A stretch of 64,000 nt of DNA, taken from positions 2,976,001-3,040,000 of the forward strand of contig NZ_CP009631.1 in the NCBI RefSeq assembly GCF_000959445.1, read 5' to 3'. The DNA comes from Burkholderia vietnamiensis LMG 10929 (GTDB lineage: Bacteria > Pseudomonadota > Gammaproteobacteria > Burkholderiales > Burkholderiaceae). Under the pieces are notes generated by a model, which worked only from the letters and a program-made list of their open reading frames with translations, was not told the origin of the DNA and searched no databases. This document shows, one piece after another, positions 1 to 7,089 of the stretch; within the stretch, counting starts at the first letter, position 1; every line of letters begins with the position of its first letter. A program made the position numbers and the translations under genes.

Positions 1-1
1 C

Positions 2-1768
2 CTGTTCGCGTGCGCGGACTACCTGCAGGCGCGCGCGCAGTTCTACGACCTCGACGCGGATCTCGACGAGTGCTACCGCAATCTCGTCGCCAAGCAGATC
101 ACGGCGGTCGAAACGCAGGAAACCGCCCGCGACATCGTGCTGCGCAACCTGCCGAAGCTGCGCCGCGGCAAGCTCGATCCCGGCCGCACGACGATGTACA
201 ACCTGTTCATCAACAGCGTCGACCTGCACGAGCTGTTCGTCGGCGCGCATACCGACTATCCGCTCGTGCGCAACACGTTCGGCGGCTCAGACCTGATCAT
301 TTTCTATCGCGACCTGATCGGCAAGGCGGCGGCCGATCTCGAGGAAATCGGCCTCGCGGTGCTCGAGAACCGCGCGCCGCATTCGCGCATCAGCGTGAAG
401 GCCGAACTGCGCGCGATCGAGTACGAGATCGAGCTGATGCGCAAGAAGAACTTCGCGGCGGCCAATGCCGAGGCGTACGCGGCCGTGCTCGCGACGTTCC
501 GGCGGATCTGGAGCGCGACGCGGCTGATCGACCGGATGCGCCGCAACCTGTCTGGCCACGCCGATCCGCAGCAGACCGAACTGAAGATCGACAAGGCGCT
601 CGTGCGTTTCCTGCAGCGGCGCCGGATGTCGCCGCTGCTGATCTTCTCGAACCTGAACATGCGCTCGCCGAGCTTTCGCCACGCGCTGCGCGTGACGATC
701 GCGGTCGCGGTCGGCTTTTGGCTCGGCCGGCTGCTGCCGCTCACGAATGCCTACTGGATCGTGATGACGACCATCATCATCCTGAAGCCGGGCTACTCGC
801 TGACCAAGCAGCGCAACGCGCAACGTATCGTCGGAACGCTGATCGGCTGCGCGGCGAGCATCGCGCTGATCTATTCGGTGAAGGAGCCGCACGTGCTCAT
901 CGCGATCATGTTCGGATCGATGGTGATGAGCTACAGCCTGCTGCTGTTCAACTATGCGGCGAGCGTCGTGTTCACTTCGTCGTACGTGCTGCTGATGTTC
1001 CACCTGCTCGCGCCGGGCAGCATGCGCATCATCGGCGAGCGCGCGATCGACACCGTGGTCGGCTGCATGATTGCGATCGCCGCGAGCCGGCTCTTCCCGT
1101 ACTGGGAATACCGGCTGATGGGCAAGCTCGTGACCGACATGCTGAGCTCGACCCGCAAGTATTTCGAGGCGGCGTGGCGCGCCGGGCGCGGCGCCTCGGC
1201 GCCTGCCGTGCCGGTCGCGGACGGCGCGGCTGCCGTGCCGGTCGTTGCCGCGGCGATCGAAGCGCCGTCCACCGCGCTCGACGACGACTATCGCTACCGC
1301 CTCGCGCGCAAGGACGTGCACATCGCATTCGCGAACCTCGGGCAGGCGTTCCAGCGGATGATGATCGAGCCGAAGGCGCACCAGCGCTTCGTCGCCGAAC
1401 TCAACGACCTGCTGGTACAGGCCCACGTGCTCGGCGCGCAGATCACCGCCGCCGCGCCGCTGATTCGCAGCGCATGCTCAGCCGACGGGCAGCGCGTTCA
1501 CGACGACGCGCTGCATCGCGGCCTGTCCGCCGTGCTCGACAACCTCGAAAAGGCGGAAGCCGGCGAGCCGCCGCCGGCCGACCATCTCGATACGACCAGA
1601 CAGATCACGCGCGCGCTCGACGAAATGGTCGTGTCGGCGGAAAAATCGGACGCCGTGGGCGCCGACCTCACGCACGACCTGAAGGTTCTCGCGCACCAGT
1701 GCAAGCAGATGCTGGCGTCATCGCTGCTGATCCGCAAGGACGCGAGCGTCATCCGGCTGCCGGCGTGA
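2..1768 (+). CDS. FUSC/YccS-family inner-membrane transporter, 5'-truncated by window start
   Basis: The frame is open from base 2 to the TGA at 1768 (588 residues seen), so the true start lies before the window. The visible part has a soluble region of about 215 residues, then a cluster of hydrophobic segments (bases about 690-1100) that includes a WLGRLLPLTNAYWIVMTTII stretch, then a cytosolic tail of about 215 residues. This matches the FUSC/YccS arrangement, in which two membrane blocks each precede a cytosolic domain; here only the second block is complete. Family members are fusaric-acid-resistance-type or aromatic-acid efflux proteins, but the substrate cannot be read from sequence. 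An Ala/Val/Pro-rich linker (about bases 1190-1275) splits the tail and is probably unstructured. An internal ATG at 137 exists, but homology-like sequence continues upstream of it. Confidence 0.85.
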   Translation: MFACADYLQARAQFYDLDADLDECYRNLVAKQITAVETQETARDIVLRNLPKLRRGKLDPGRTTMYNLFINSVDLHELFVGAHTDYPLVRNTFGGSDLIIFYRDLIGKAAADLEEIGLAVLENRAPHSRISVKAELRAIEYEIELMRKKNFAAANAEAYAAVLATFRRIWSATRLIDRMRRNLSGHADPQQTELKIDKALVRFLQRRRMSPLLIFSNLNMRSPSFRHALRVTIAVAVGFWLGRLLPLTNAYWIVMTTIIILKPGYSLTKQRNAQRIVGTLIGCAASIALIYSVKEPHVLIAIMFGSMVMSYSLLLFNYAASVVFTSSYVLLMFHLLAPGSMRIIGERAIDTVVGCMIAIAASRLFPYWEYRLMGKLVTDMLSSTRKYFEAAWRAGRGASAPAVPVADGAAAVPVVAAAIEAPSTALDDDYRYRLARKDVHIAFANLGQAFQRMMIEPKAHQRFVAELNDLLVQAHVLGAQITAAAPLIRSACSADGQRVHDDALHRGLSAVLDNLEKAEAGEPPPADHLDTTRQITRALDEMVVSAEKSDAVGADLTHDLKVLAHQCKQMLASSLLIRKDASVIRLPA

Positions 1769-2080
1769 CTAAGCGGGTGCGCAATGGTTCGACCGGCCGA
1801 TCTTCCCGGCCGCGCGTGCCTCGTGACGCGTGATTCCGCGCGCGATCAACACGGTGCGTGAGCGCATTCTGCTGTTCCACGTGTTGCCGATGCCGTGCTG
1901 ATGTCGATCGGCCGGTGGACCGGCGTGGGCAGCGACGGCAGCCTTCGGAGGCGAGCGCAGGCTTCGGCGGCCGCGTCGGTCCCGACGCAACAGAGCGCGT
2001 CGTCACGCCTCACGCCTCTTAGGCGCACATCGCTCCCGCCCCGTAGAGCACGCGCCTGCGGCTGCGCGCCCGCGCCGACG
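1769..2080. other. Intergenic, no gene seen
   Basis: This is about 310 bases between the FUSC gene and the convergent small membrane-protein gene. I see no ORF with family features, no clear intrinsic terminator and no RNA-like structure. Short GC-rich inverted repeats are present but have no T-tract. Confidence 0.5.
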
Positions 2081-2242
2081 TCAGTGCGACGCGGCGCTCG
2101 CGGCCTCGGCCGGGTGGGCTTCGTCGTACGCGTGCTTCTGCGAGATCGCGTTGTACATGATCGTCCCGATCACCAGGAGTACGGCCACGACGATCAGGAT
2201 GCTCACGTTGCGGACTGGGTTCTTCTTGCGCTGATCGTTCAT
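2081..2242 (-). CDS. Small single-pass membrane protein (53 aa), unknown function
   Basis: The ORF runs from ATG at 2242 to TGA at 2081. The translation begins MNDQRKKNPVRNVS, then has one strongly hydrophobic segment (residues about 14-29), and ends in a polar Ala/Glu/His-rich tail (SQKHAYDEAHPAEAAS). A basic N-terminus, one membrane helix and a short polar tail suggest an N-in inner-membrane microprotein. A GGAG lies about 11 bases upstream of the ATG. The gene is easily missed because of its size. No function is assigned. The clean hydrophobic helix bounded by charged ends, in a region where other frames read only Arg/Pro-rich sequence, is the main support for it being real. Confidence 0.6.
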   Translation of the reverse strand: MNDQRKKNPVRNVSILIVVAVLLVIGTIMYNAISQKHAYDEAHPAEAASAASH

Positions 2243-2432
2243 GGCCGGTGCGGCTCCGTCGAATTCGTCGAAGCGGGCATTCTACGCGCTTGCGCCCGTT
2301 ACGACGCGCCGGGTTGCGCCGTCGCACTGCGCCCCTGGTTTTCCGTCGAACATCGTTTCCGTGCGCGGGCGCGCGCCGCTGACGGGCAGGCAACACGCCG
2401 CACAGCGCCGACCGATGTGCGCGCGCACCGCG

Positions 2433-2903
2433 TTACGCCGGTTCGGACACGTCGCGCACCGGCAACGCGGTCGAATACTTGATCTGCTCCATGGCGAACG
2501 ACGAGCTCACGTCGAACAGCGGCACCATGCGGATCAGCTGCTTGTACACGCGGTCGTAATCGTCGATGCCCGCCACCACGACACGCAGCAGATAGTCGGT
2601 TTCGCCGCTCATCCGATAGACCTCGACGACTTCCGGCATGTCGCGCACGACTTGCGTAAAGCGCTGGGCCCACTCCTCGGTGTGCTGGTTCGTGCGGATC
2701 GCGACGAACACGGTGGTGCCGACGCCGAGCTTGCGCGGGTCGCACAGCGCGACCTGCGCACGGATCGCGCCGGTTTCCTTCAGTCGCTGCACGCGCTTCC
2801 AGCACGGCGTCTGCGACAGGTTCACGCGCTGCGCGAGTTCGGCGATCGGCAATGTGGCGTCCGCCTGCAACAGCTCCAGCAGCTTGCGATCGATGGCATC
2901 CAT
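2433..2903 (-). CDS. Lrp/AsnC-family transcriptional regulator
   Basis: The 156-residue product has the Lrp plan: an N-terminal winged helix-turn-helix starting MDAIDRKLLELLQAD (residues 1-60, with the recognition-helix sequence LSQTPCWKRVQRL) and a C-terminal RAM/AsnC ligand-binding domain (about 65-145, with MSGETDYLLRV). Lrp-family proteins form dimers to octamers, sense amino acids and often repress themselves. The start ATG at 2903 follows a good GAGGGA ribosome-binding site. A perfect 17-bp palindrome lies 19 bases upstream (2922-2938), which fits autoregulation. There is no divergent metabolic gene, so the ligand and the other targets are unknown. Confidence 0.93.
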   Translation of the reverse strand: MDAIDRKLLELLQADATLPIAELAQRVNLSQTPCWKRVQRLKETGAIRAQVALCDPRKLGVGTTVFVAIRTNQHTEEWAQRFTQVVRDMPEVVEVYRMSGETDYLLRVVVAGIDDYDRVYKQLIRMVPLFDVSSSFAMEQIKYSTALPVRDVSEPA

Positions 2904-2921
2904 TTATCTGGTCCCTCGTAG

Positions 2922-2938
2922 ATAGAAATTTTTTCTAT
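2922..2938. promoter_or_regulatory. Candidate Lrp/AsnC operator (perfect palindrome)
   Basis: The sequence is ATAGAAA-TTT-TTTCTAT, with 7-bp arms and a 3-base spacer. It sits directly upstream of the Lrp-family gene in a locally AT-rich patch. Lrp-family boxes are typically AT-centred palindromes of about 15-17 bp, so autoregulation is a reasonable inference. Confidence 0.6.
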
Positions 2939-3080
2939 GCATCCAGCATAACGGGGAACAATATGGAAAGCACTCGCTGCCGTCGACCGGGATAAATACC
3001 AATCCGCGCGCATCCAACACCGCCTCACCCCCGGTTCGGGCGCGGGCGGCGCCGAGTTACGCCGCCCGTCAAACGAAACA

Positions 3081-3110
3081 GGCGACTTCACCCGTTCGGG
3101 TGAAATCGCC
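3081..3110 (-). terminator. Rho-independent-type terminator after the oxidoreductase gene
   Basis: Two 13-base arms (GGCGAYTTCACCC type) pair across a 4-base loop with one wobble. On the minus strand the stem is followed by a T-rich stretch (TGTTTCGTTTG). It sits 57 bases past the stop codon of the minus-strand gene ending at 3167. Confidence 0.65.
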
Positions 3111-3166
3111 TGAAGTCACGACAACGGCGGCCGCCGCGCATGGACGGCGCGGCGGCGCGGCAGCGG

Positions 3167-3808
3167 TCAATACGCGACGGTCGCGATCTCGCGCACGAAG
3201 CTGTGCTGCTCGAGCGCATCGACGAACGCGACGGCGTAATCCTCCGCCGAGATCCGGCTGTCGCCGTGCGCGTCGGCGATCAGCGTGCCCGCGCCGGTGC
3301 GGAACGTGCCGGTGCGCTCGCCGGGCGCGATCAGTGCGGCGGGCGCGAAGAACGTCCAGTCGAGATCGCCGACCGTTTTCAGATAGTCGAGCGCTTCGCG
3401 ATGCGCCAGCGCGACCGCCTTGTACGCCTGCGGGAAGCCGTCGGTGTCGACCAGTTGCCGGCCGGGCGCGACTTCGAGCGAACCCGCGCCGCCGACCACG
3501 ACGAGCCGCTTCAGCCCGGCCTGCCGTGCGCCCGCCACGAGCGCCCGCGCGGCCGCGACGACCTTCGCGGCATCGTCCTGCTGCGGGCCGTATGCGCTCG
3601 CGACCACGTCGTGACCCGGCAGCACGGCCGCAATGCTGGCCGGCTCGAACAGGTCGGCCGCCTGCGCGACGATGCCGTCGCCGGCCGCGCCCGGTCGGCG
3701 CGACAACGCGGTCACGCGATGGCCGCGGCGGGCCGCTTCAGCGGCGATGCGCGAGCCGATCATCCCGGTGGCGCCGAACAGCGCGATGTTCAATGGATGG
3801 TGCGTCAT
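3167..3808 (-). CDS. NAD(P)-binding (NmrA/YwnB-like) oxidoreductase
   Basis: The 213-residue protein is an atypical short-chain dehydrogenase fold. An N-terminal Rossmann motif GATGMIG (residues 12-18) follows MTHHPLNIALF, and RR of the ALSRRPG segment probably contacts NADP phosphate. It lacks a classical YxxxK pair and is closest in pattern to NAD(P)H-binding proteins of the YwnB/BLVRB group. The start ATG (3808) has a GGAG 8 bases upstream. It lies downstream of an Rrf2-family regulator, an arrangement like Bacillus ywnA-ywnB. A shared palindrome precedes both genes (3829-3847 and 4429-4447), so Rrf2 control is likely. Substrate unknown; a redox or electrophile-stress role is only inferred. 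Confidence 0.85.
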   Translation of the reverse strand: MTHHPLNIALFGATGMIGSRIAAEAARRGHRVTALSRRPGAAGDGIVAQAADLFEPASIAAVLPGHDVVASAYGPQQDDAAKVVAAARALVAGARQAGLKRLVVVGGAGSLEVAPGRQLVDTDGFPQAYKAVALAHREALDYLKTVGDLDWTFFAPAALIAPGERTGTFRTGAGTLIADAHGDSRISAEDYAVAFVDALEQHSFVREIATVAY

Positions 3809-3828
3809 GTCGATTCTCCAGAAATAAA

Positions 3829-3847
3829 AGTAACTATAGCGATTACA
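3829..3847. promoter_or_regulatory. Candidate Rrf2 operator, site 1
   Basis: The element AGTAA-N9-TTACA lies 20 bases upstream of the oxidoreductase ATG. The same GTAA-N9-TTAC core occurs at 4429-4447 in front of the Rrf2 gene, with identical spacing. Two matching copies, each in front of a gene of this pair, make an operator likely. Confidence 0.65.
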
Positions 3848-3857
3848 TATAAGGCCG

Positions 3858-3880
3858 AAAAAAAACGGAGCGAACTCCGT
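3858..3880 (-). terminator. Intrinsic terminator after the Rrf2 regulator
   Basis: On the minus strand, CGGAG and CTCCG pair around a TTCG tetraloop, followed by a run of eight T. It lies between the regulator stop codon (3940) and the oxidoreductase promoter region, so the two genes are probably separate transcription units. Confidence 0.8.
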
Positions 3881-3939
3881 TGCGCGAACCACCGCGCGGT
3901 CCACCAGGCGCCGCCCCAGCGCCTTCACCAGCCGGCGCC

Positions 3940-4380
3940 CTACCCCGCGCCGCTGCGTTGCTCCGATGCGAGCACGTCCGCCGTGACGTCGGCGAGCGTG
4001 CGCGTGGCGAGCGATGCTTCCATCGCGCGCTGCGCATCGCCGATATAGTCGATCAGCACGCCCTGGATGTGCCGCCCGACCATGCACGCCGGATTCGGCG
4101 CCTCGCGATGGAGCGCGAACAATTGCGCATCGTCGACCGCGCGATACACGTCGAGCAGCGAGATGTCGCCCGGCTCGCGCGCGAGCAGCGCCCCGCCGCC
4201 CGCGCCGAGCTGCGACGTGGTCAGCCCGGCCGCCGCCAGCATCGACAGCAGCCGCCGGATCAGCGCCGGGTTCGTGTTCACGCTGCCCGCGATGATCTCG
4301 GACGACAACGGCACGCCGTCCTGCATCGACAGCAAGGCAAGCACGTGCACGGCAAACGCGAACCGGCTGCTGGTATTCAT
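3940..4380 (-). CDS. Rrf2-family transcriptional regulator (YwnA-like)
   Basis: The 146-residue protein starts MNTSSRFAFAVHVLALL and has the Rrf2 winged helix-turn-helix (residues about 1-80), including the SEIIAGSVNTNPALIRRLL recognition region and the LGAGGGALLA wing. It then has the dimerisation helix. It has a single cysteine (in NPACMVG), not the three that ligate an Fe-S cluster in IscR or NsrR, so it is likely a non-cluster member like YwnA or CymR. Cysteine-based redox sensing is possible but unproven. A palindrome in its own promoter (4429-4447), also found before the downstream oxidoreductase, supports auto- and co-regulation. Confidence 0.9.
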   Translation of the reverse strand: MNTSSRFAFAVHVLALLSMQDGVPLSSEIIAGSVNTNPALIRRLLSMLAAAGLTTSQLGAGGGALLAREPGDISLLDVYRAVDDAQLFALHREAPNPACMVGRHIQGVLIDYIGDAQRAMEASLATRTLADVTADVLASEQRSGAG

Positions 4381-4428
4381 TCGTCACTCGCTCAACGACG
4401 CCGGCCCGAACCGCGACCGGCGACAATG

Positions 4429-4447
4429 TGTAACCACTATAATTACA
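4429..4447. promoter_or_regulatory. Candidate Rrf2 operator, site 2
   Basis: The element TGTAA-N9-TTACA is a perfect 5-bp inverted repeat 49 bases upstream of the Rrf2 ATG. Its spacer contains CTATAA, so it probably overlaps the promoter. It matches the core and spacing of the site at 3829-3847. Confidence 0.65.
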
Positions 4448-4472
4448 TTTGACGACTTGCGCAAGCGCACCG

Positions 4473-4901
4473 TCACTGGCCGCTGGCAGGCTTTGCGCCG
4501 GCCGCGTTCTGCTGGCTCCACTGCTGGAGCTTCTTGCCCGCCTCGGCCATCTTCGCGCCGGCTTCGGACGCCGCATGCGCGACGACCGCCGACGCGGCCG
4601 CATCGAACTGCGCCTGCGCGGCCGATGCCAGCCCGCTCGCGGAAAGCGGCGGCACCGCAGACGCAGCCGACGCGATGCCGGCCTTCGCGGCATTGAGCTG
4701 CTGGCTCACGGTGCTCGCTACCTGGTCGAGCGCCTGGGCCGCATGGTTCGCGGCATCGGCGGCCGCGCTCGCGGCCGTATCGGGTTGGTTCGCCGGTGCG
4801 CCGGACTTCTCGCAGCCCGCGAGCAACAGCACCGTAGCGGCGGCCGCAGCCGCCAGCATCGCGCCGGGCGCGCGTCGCGCCGGCCAAGTCTTCATCTTCA
4901 T
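4473..4901 (-). CDS. Ala-rich putative lipoprotein, unknown function
   Basis: The 142-residue product starts at 4901 (MKMKTWPARR), chosen because GGAG precedes that ATG by about 7 bases. Residues 14-29 form a hydrophobic signal ending in the lipobox LLAG-C, so Cys30 is the likely lipidated residue. The mature part is very Ala-rich with heptad-like helical character (AADAANHAAQALDQV and similar), suggesting an extended helical or coiled-coil periplasmic lipoprotein. It ends in a Gln/Lys/Ala-rich tail. No enzymatic motif is seen. Localisation is well supported; function is unknown. Confidence 0.75.
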   Translation of the reverse strand: MKMKTWPARRAPGAMLAAAAAATVLLLAGCEKSGAPANQPDTAASAAADAANHAAQALDQVASTVSQQLNAAKAGIASAASAVPPLSASGLASAAQAQFDAAASAVVAHAASEAGAKMAEAGKKLQQWSQQNAAGAKPASGQ

Positions 4902-5092
4902 CAGCAATCTCCGGCCATGCACGTACGGCCTGGTTGGTTGGACCGGTGTCGATGATACCGCCTGTGTCACCGCAGCCATGAAGCGTCGCGATCGAACATG
5001 CCGTGCAATTTCGAATTCGTCTGATTCAAGCGCCTGCGCAACGCCACTAAAGTCGGCAGGCCTACAACCGTTTCGTTCGCCTCCCGCTCCTT

Positions 5093-5428
5093 ATGGCTTT
5101 TCTCATCGACTGGTTCATCGCGCTGGCCGCGGCACTCGCCACCAGCCTGTTCGTGTGTCTTCGCGCGCCAGCCGCGCGGCGCTTTCGCGACGACGGCCGC
5201 CCGCGCCGCGTCGCATCCGCGCGCCTGCTCGCCCAGGCAGTGATCGGCTTCTGGACGGCGGCGCTGATCGTCGTGCAGGGCATTCTCGGCCCCGACGGCC
5301 ACGGACAATCGGTCACCGGCTTCGCCTCGCTGGCAATCGCCGCGCTCGGGCTCGCCGCCGTCGCCACCTATTGGACCGCCCGCGCGCTGCGGCTGCGCCG
5401 CCCGCGCCACATGTTCACGCGCCACTGA
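5093..5428 (+). CDS. Small integral membrane protein (111 aa), unknown function
   Basis: The protein has three hydrophobic segments (about residues 2-23, 42-64 and 74-96) separated by Arg-rich loops such as RRFRDDGRPRR, which fits the positive-inside rule. It ends in a basic tail. I do not recognise a named family. The gene stands alone between a lipoprotein gene on the other strand and the ammonium transporter. Codon use is typical of the neighbourhood. Confidence 0.7.
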   Translation: MAFLIDWFIALAAALATSLFVCLRAPAARRFRDDGRPRRVASARLLAQAVIGFWTAALIVVQGILGPDGHGQSVTGFASLAIAALGLAAVATYWTARALRLRRPRHMFTRH

Positions 5429-5629
5429 CGCACCAGACCGGCGCATCGCACCGCACCACCACGCGCCACACGCGCCAGCACGCGCACCAGTTGCGCACAC
5501 TCCGCACCGCACGCGTGCGTTTTCTGCCGAAATGACGCCGTCGGCAGCTCGCCCCGTTTTCGTGCAACCCTCACCGGAAAGCCGCGCCGCACGGCACTTC
5601 GCACCAACTACACGCACTCACTCACCAAC

Positions 5630-5646
5630 TTGGCTCGAAATTTGCA
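5630..5646 (+). promoter_or_regulatory. Sigma-54 (RpoN) -24/-12 promoter of the ammonium transporter
   Basis: TTGGCTCG-AAAT-TTGCA matches the consensus YTGGCACG-N4-TTGCW with one mismatch in the -24 box. GG (5632-5633) and GC (5644-5645) have the exact 12-base phase required. It ends 35 bases before the amt start codon, predicting a transcript start near 5657. Ammonium transporter genes are classic RpoN/NtrC targets. I did not find a convincing NtrC enhancer upstream by eye. Confidence 0.75.
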
Positions 5647-5681
5647 TTCCTTGCCCATTTTTTGCGCAAGGATGTAACGGC

Positions 5682-6875
5682 ATGGATGGTCTGAAATCCG
5701 GCGTCGACACACTGTTCCTGTTGATCGGCGCCGTCATGGTGCTCGCGATGCACGCGGGCTTCGCTTTCCTCGAACTCGGCACGGTCCGCAAGAAGAACCA
5801 GGTCAACGCGCTGGTGAAGATCCTGGTCGACTTCTCGGTGTCGACGCTCGCGTACTTCTTCATCGGCTACACGATCGCGTACGGCGTCGAATTCTTCGAC
5901 GACATCGGCTCGCTGTCGCAGCACAACGGCTACGCGCTGGTGCGCTTCTTCTTCCTGCTGACGTTCGCCGCGGCCATCCCGGCAATCGTGTCCGGCGGCA
6001 TCGCGGAACGCGCGAAATTCAATCCGCAGCTCGTCGCCACGATGATCATCGTCGGCTTCATCTATCCGTTCTTCGAAGGGATCGCATGGCACGAGCGCTT
6101 CGGCGTGCAGGCGTGGCTCACGCACGCCTTCGGCGCGCCGTTCCACGATTTCGCGGGCTCGGTCGTCGTCCATGCCTTCGGCGGCTGGGTCGCGCTGCCG
6201 GCCGTGCTGCTGCTCGGCGCACGCCACGGCCGCTATGCGAAGGACGGCCGCATCGCCGCGCATCCGCCGTCGAACATTCCGTTCCTCGCGCTCGGCGCGT
6301 GGGTGCTGGCGGTCGGCTGGTTCGGCTTCAACGTGATGAGCGCGCAGACGCTCGACAAGATCAGCGGCCTCGTCGCCGTGAACTCGCTGATGGCGATGGT
6401 CGGCGGCACGCTCGCCGCGTGGATGGCCGGCCGCAACGACCCGGGCTTCACCTACAACGGCCCGCTCGCCGGCCTCGTCGCGGTGTGCGCGGGCTCCGAC
6501 GTGATGCACCCGATCGGGGCGCTCATCACCGGCGCCGCGGCCGGCGCGCTGTTCGTCGCGATGTTCACCTGCGTGCAGAACAAGTGGCGCATCGACGACG
6601 TGCTCGGCGTGTGGCCGCTGCACGGCATGTGCGGCGCGCTCGGCGGCCTCGCGGCCGGCGTGTTCGGGATGCCCGCGCTCGGCGGCCTCGGCGGCGTGTC
6701 GTTCATGTCGCAGCTGATCGGCACGCTGGGCGGCATCGCGATCGCCACCGCGGGCGGCACGCTGGTGTACGGCGCGCTGAAGGCGACCGTCGGCCTGCGG
6801 CTCGATCGCGAAGCCGAGTTCGACGGCGCGGATCTGTCGATCCACCGCATCTCGGCGACGCCGGAGCGCGACTGA
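5682..6875 (+). CDS. amt: Ammonium transporter (Amt family)
   Basis: The 397-residue polytopic protein starts MDGLKSGVDTLFLLIG at an ATG preceded by AAGGA. It has about 11 hydrophobic segments and the Amt signatures: FLELGTVRKKNQVNA early, SGGIAERAKF, the HDFAGSVVVH region and PLHGMCGALGG. The two pore histidines correspond to H164 and H314, with D156 nearby; these line the ammonia-conducting channel in AmtB-type proteins. The N-terminus is short with no cleavable signal. No glnK (PII) gene is adjacent, which is unusual for Gram-negative amtB loci. A sigma-54-type promoter precedes it, so induction under nitrogen limitation is likely. A 21-bp duplication spans the stop codon. Confidence 0.95.
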   Translation: MDGLKSGVDTLFLLIGAVMVLAMHAGFAFLELGTVRKKNQVNALVKILVDFSVSTLAYFFIGYTIAYGVEFFDDIGSLSQHNGYALVRFFFLLTFAAAIPAIVSGGIAERAKFNPQLVATMIIVGFIYPFFEGIAWHERFGVQAWLTHAFGAPFHDFAGSVVVHAFGGWVALPAVLLLGARHGRYAKDGRIAAHPPSNIPFLALGAWVLAVGWFGFNVMSAQTLDKISGLVAVNSLMAMVGGTLAAWMAGRNDPGFTYNGPLAGLVAVCAGSDVMHPIGALITGAAAGALFVAMFTCVQNKWRIDDVLGVWPLHGMCGALGGLAAGVFGMPALGGLGGVSFMSQLIGTLGGIAIATAGGTLVYGALKATVGLRLDREAEFDGADLSIHRISATPERD

Positions 6876-6907
6876 GCGACGCCCGAGCGCGACTGAGCGT
6901 CGTCAGC

Positions 6908-6941
6908 GCGTGAGGCGGGCGTCGGGCCGCCCGCCTCACGC
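6908..6941 (+). terminator. Strong hairpin after amt, possible terminator
   Basis: Arms of 13 bp (GCGTGAGGCGGGC and its complement) pair perfectly across an 8-base loop, 32 bases after the amt stop. There is no good T-tract, so termination is probable but not certain. Confidence 0.5.
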
Positions 6942-7089
6942 CGGCCCGCCTCATCATTACGTTTTCAATTCAAAAAACTTTCATCTAGCATCCCTACACT
7001 TCCGTCCAGTTTTCACCTTGCCTTCGTCTTGCTTTCCGCTTGCCTGCACGACGAAAGCCATTCTTCCAACATCTGAAACTGGACTCCAC

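Noticed and set aside
6910..7089. Upstream extension of the PhoX-family protein to 6910
   Set aside because: The extension runs through the post-amt hairpin and an AT-rich promoter-like stretch. The Tat signal starts properly at 7090.
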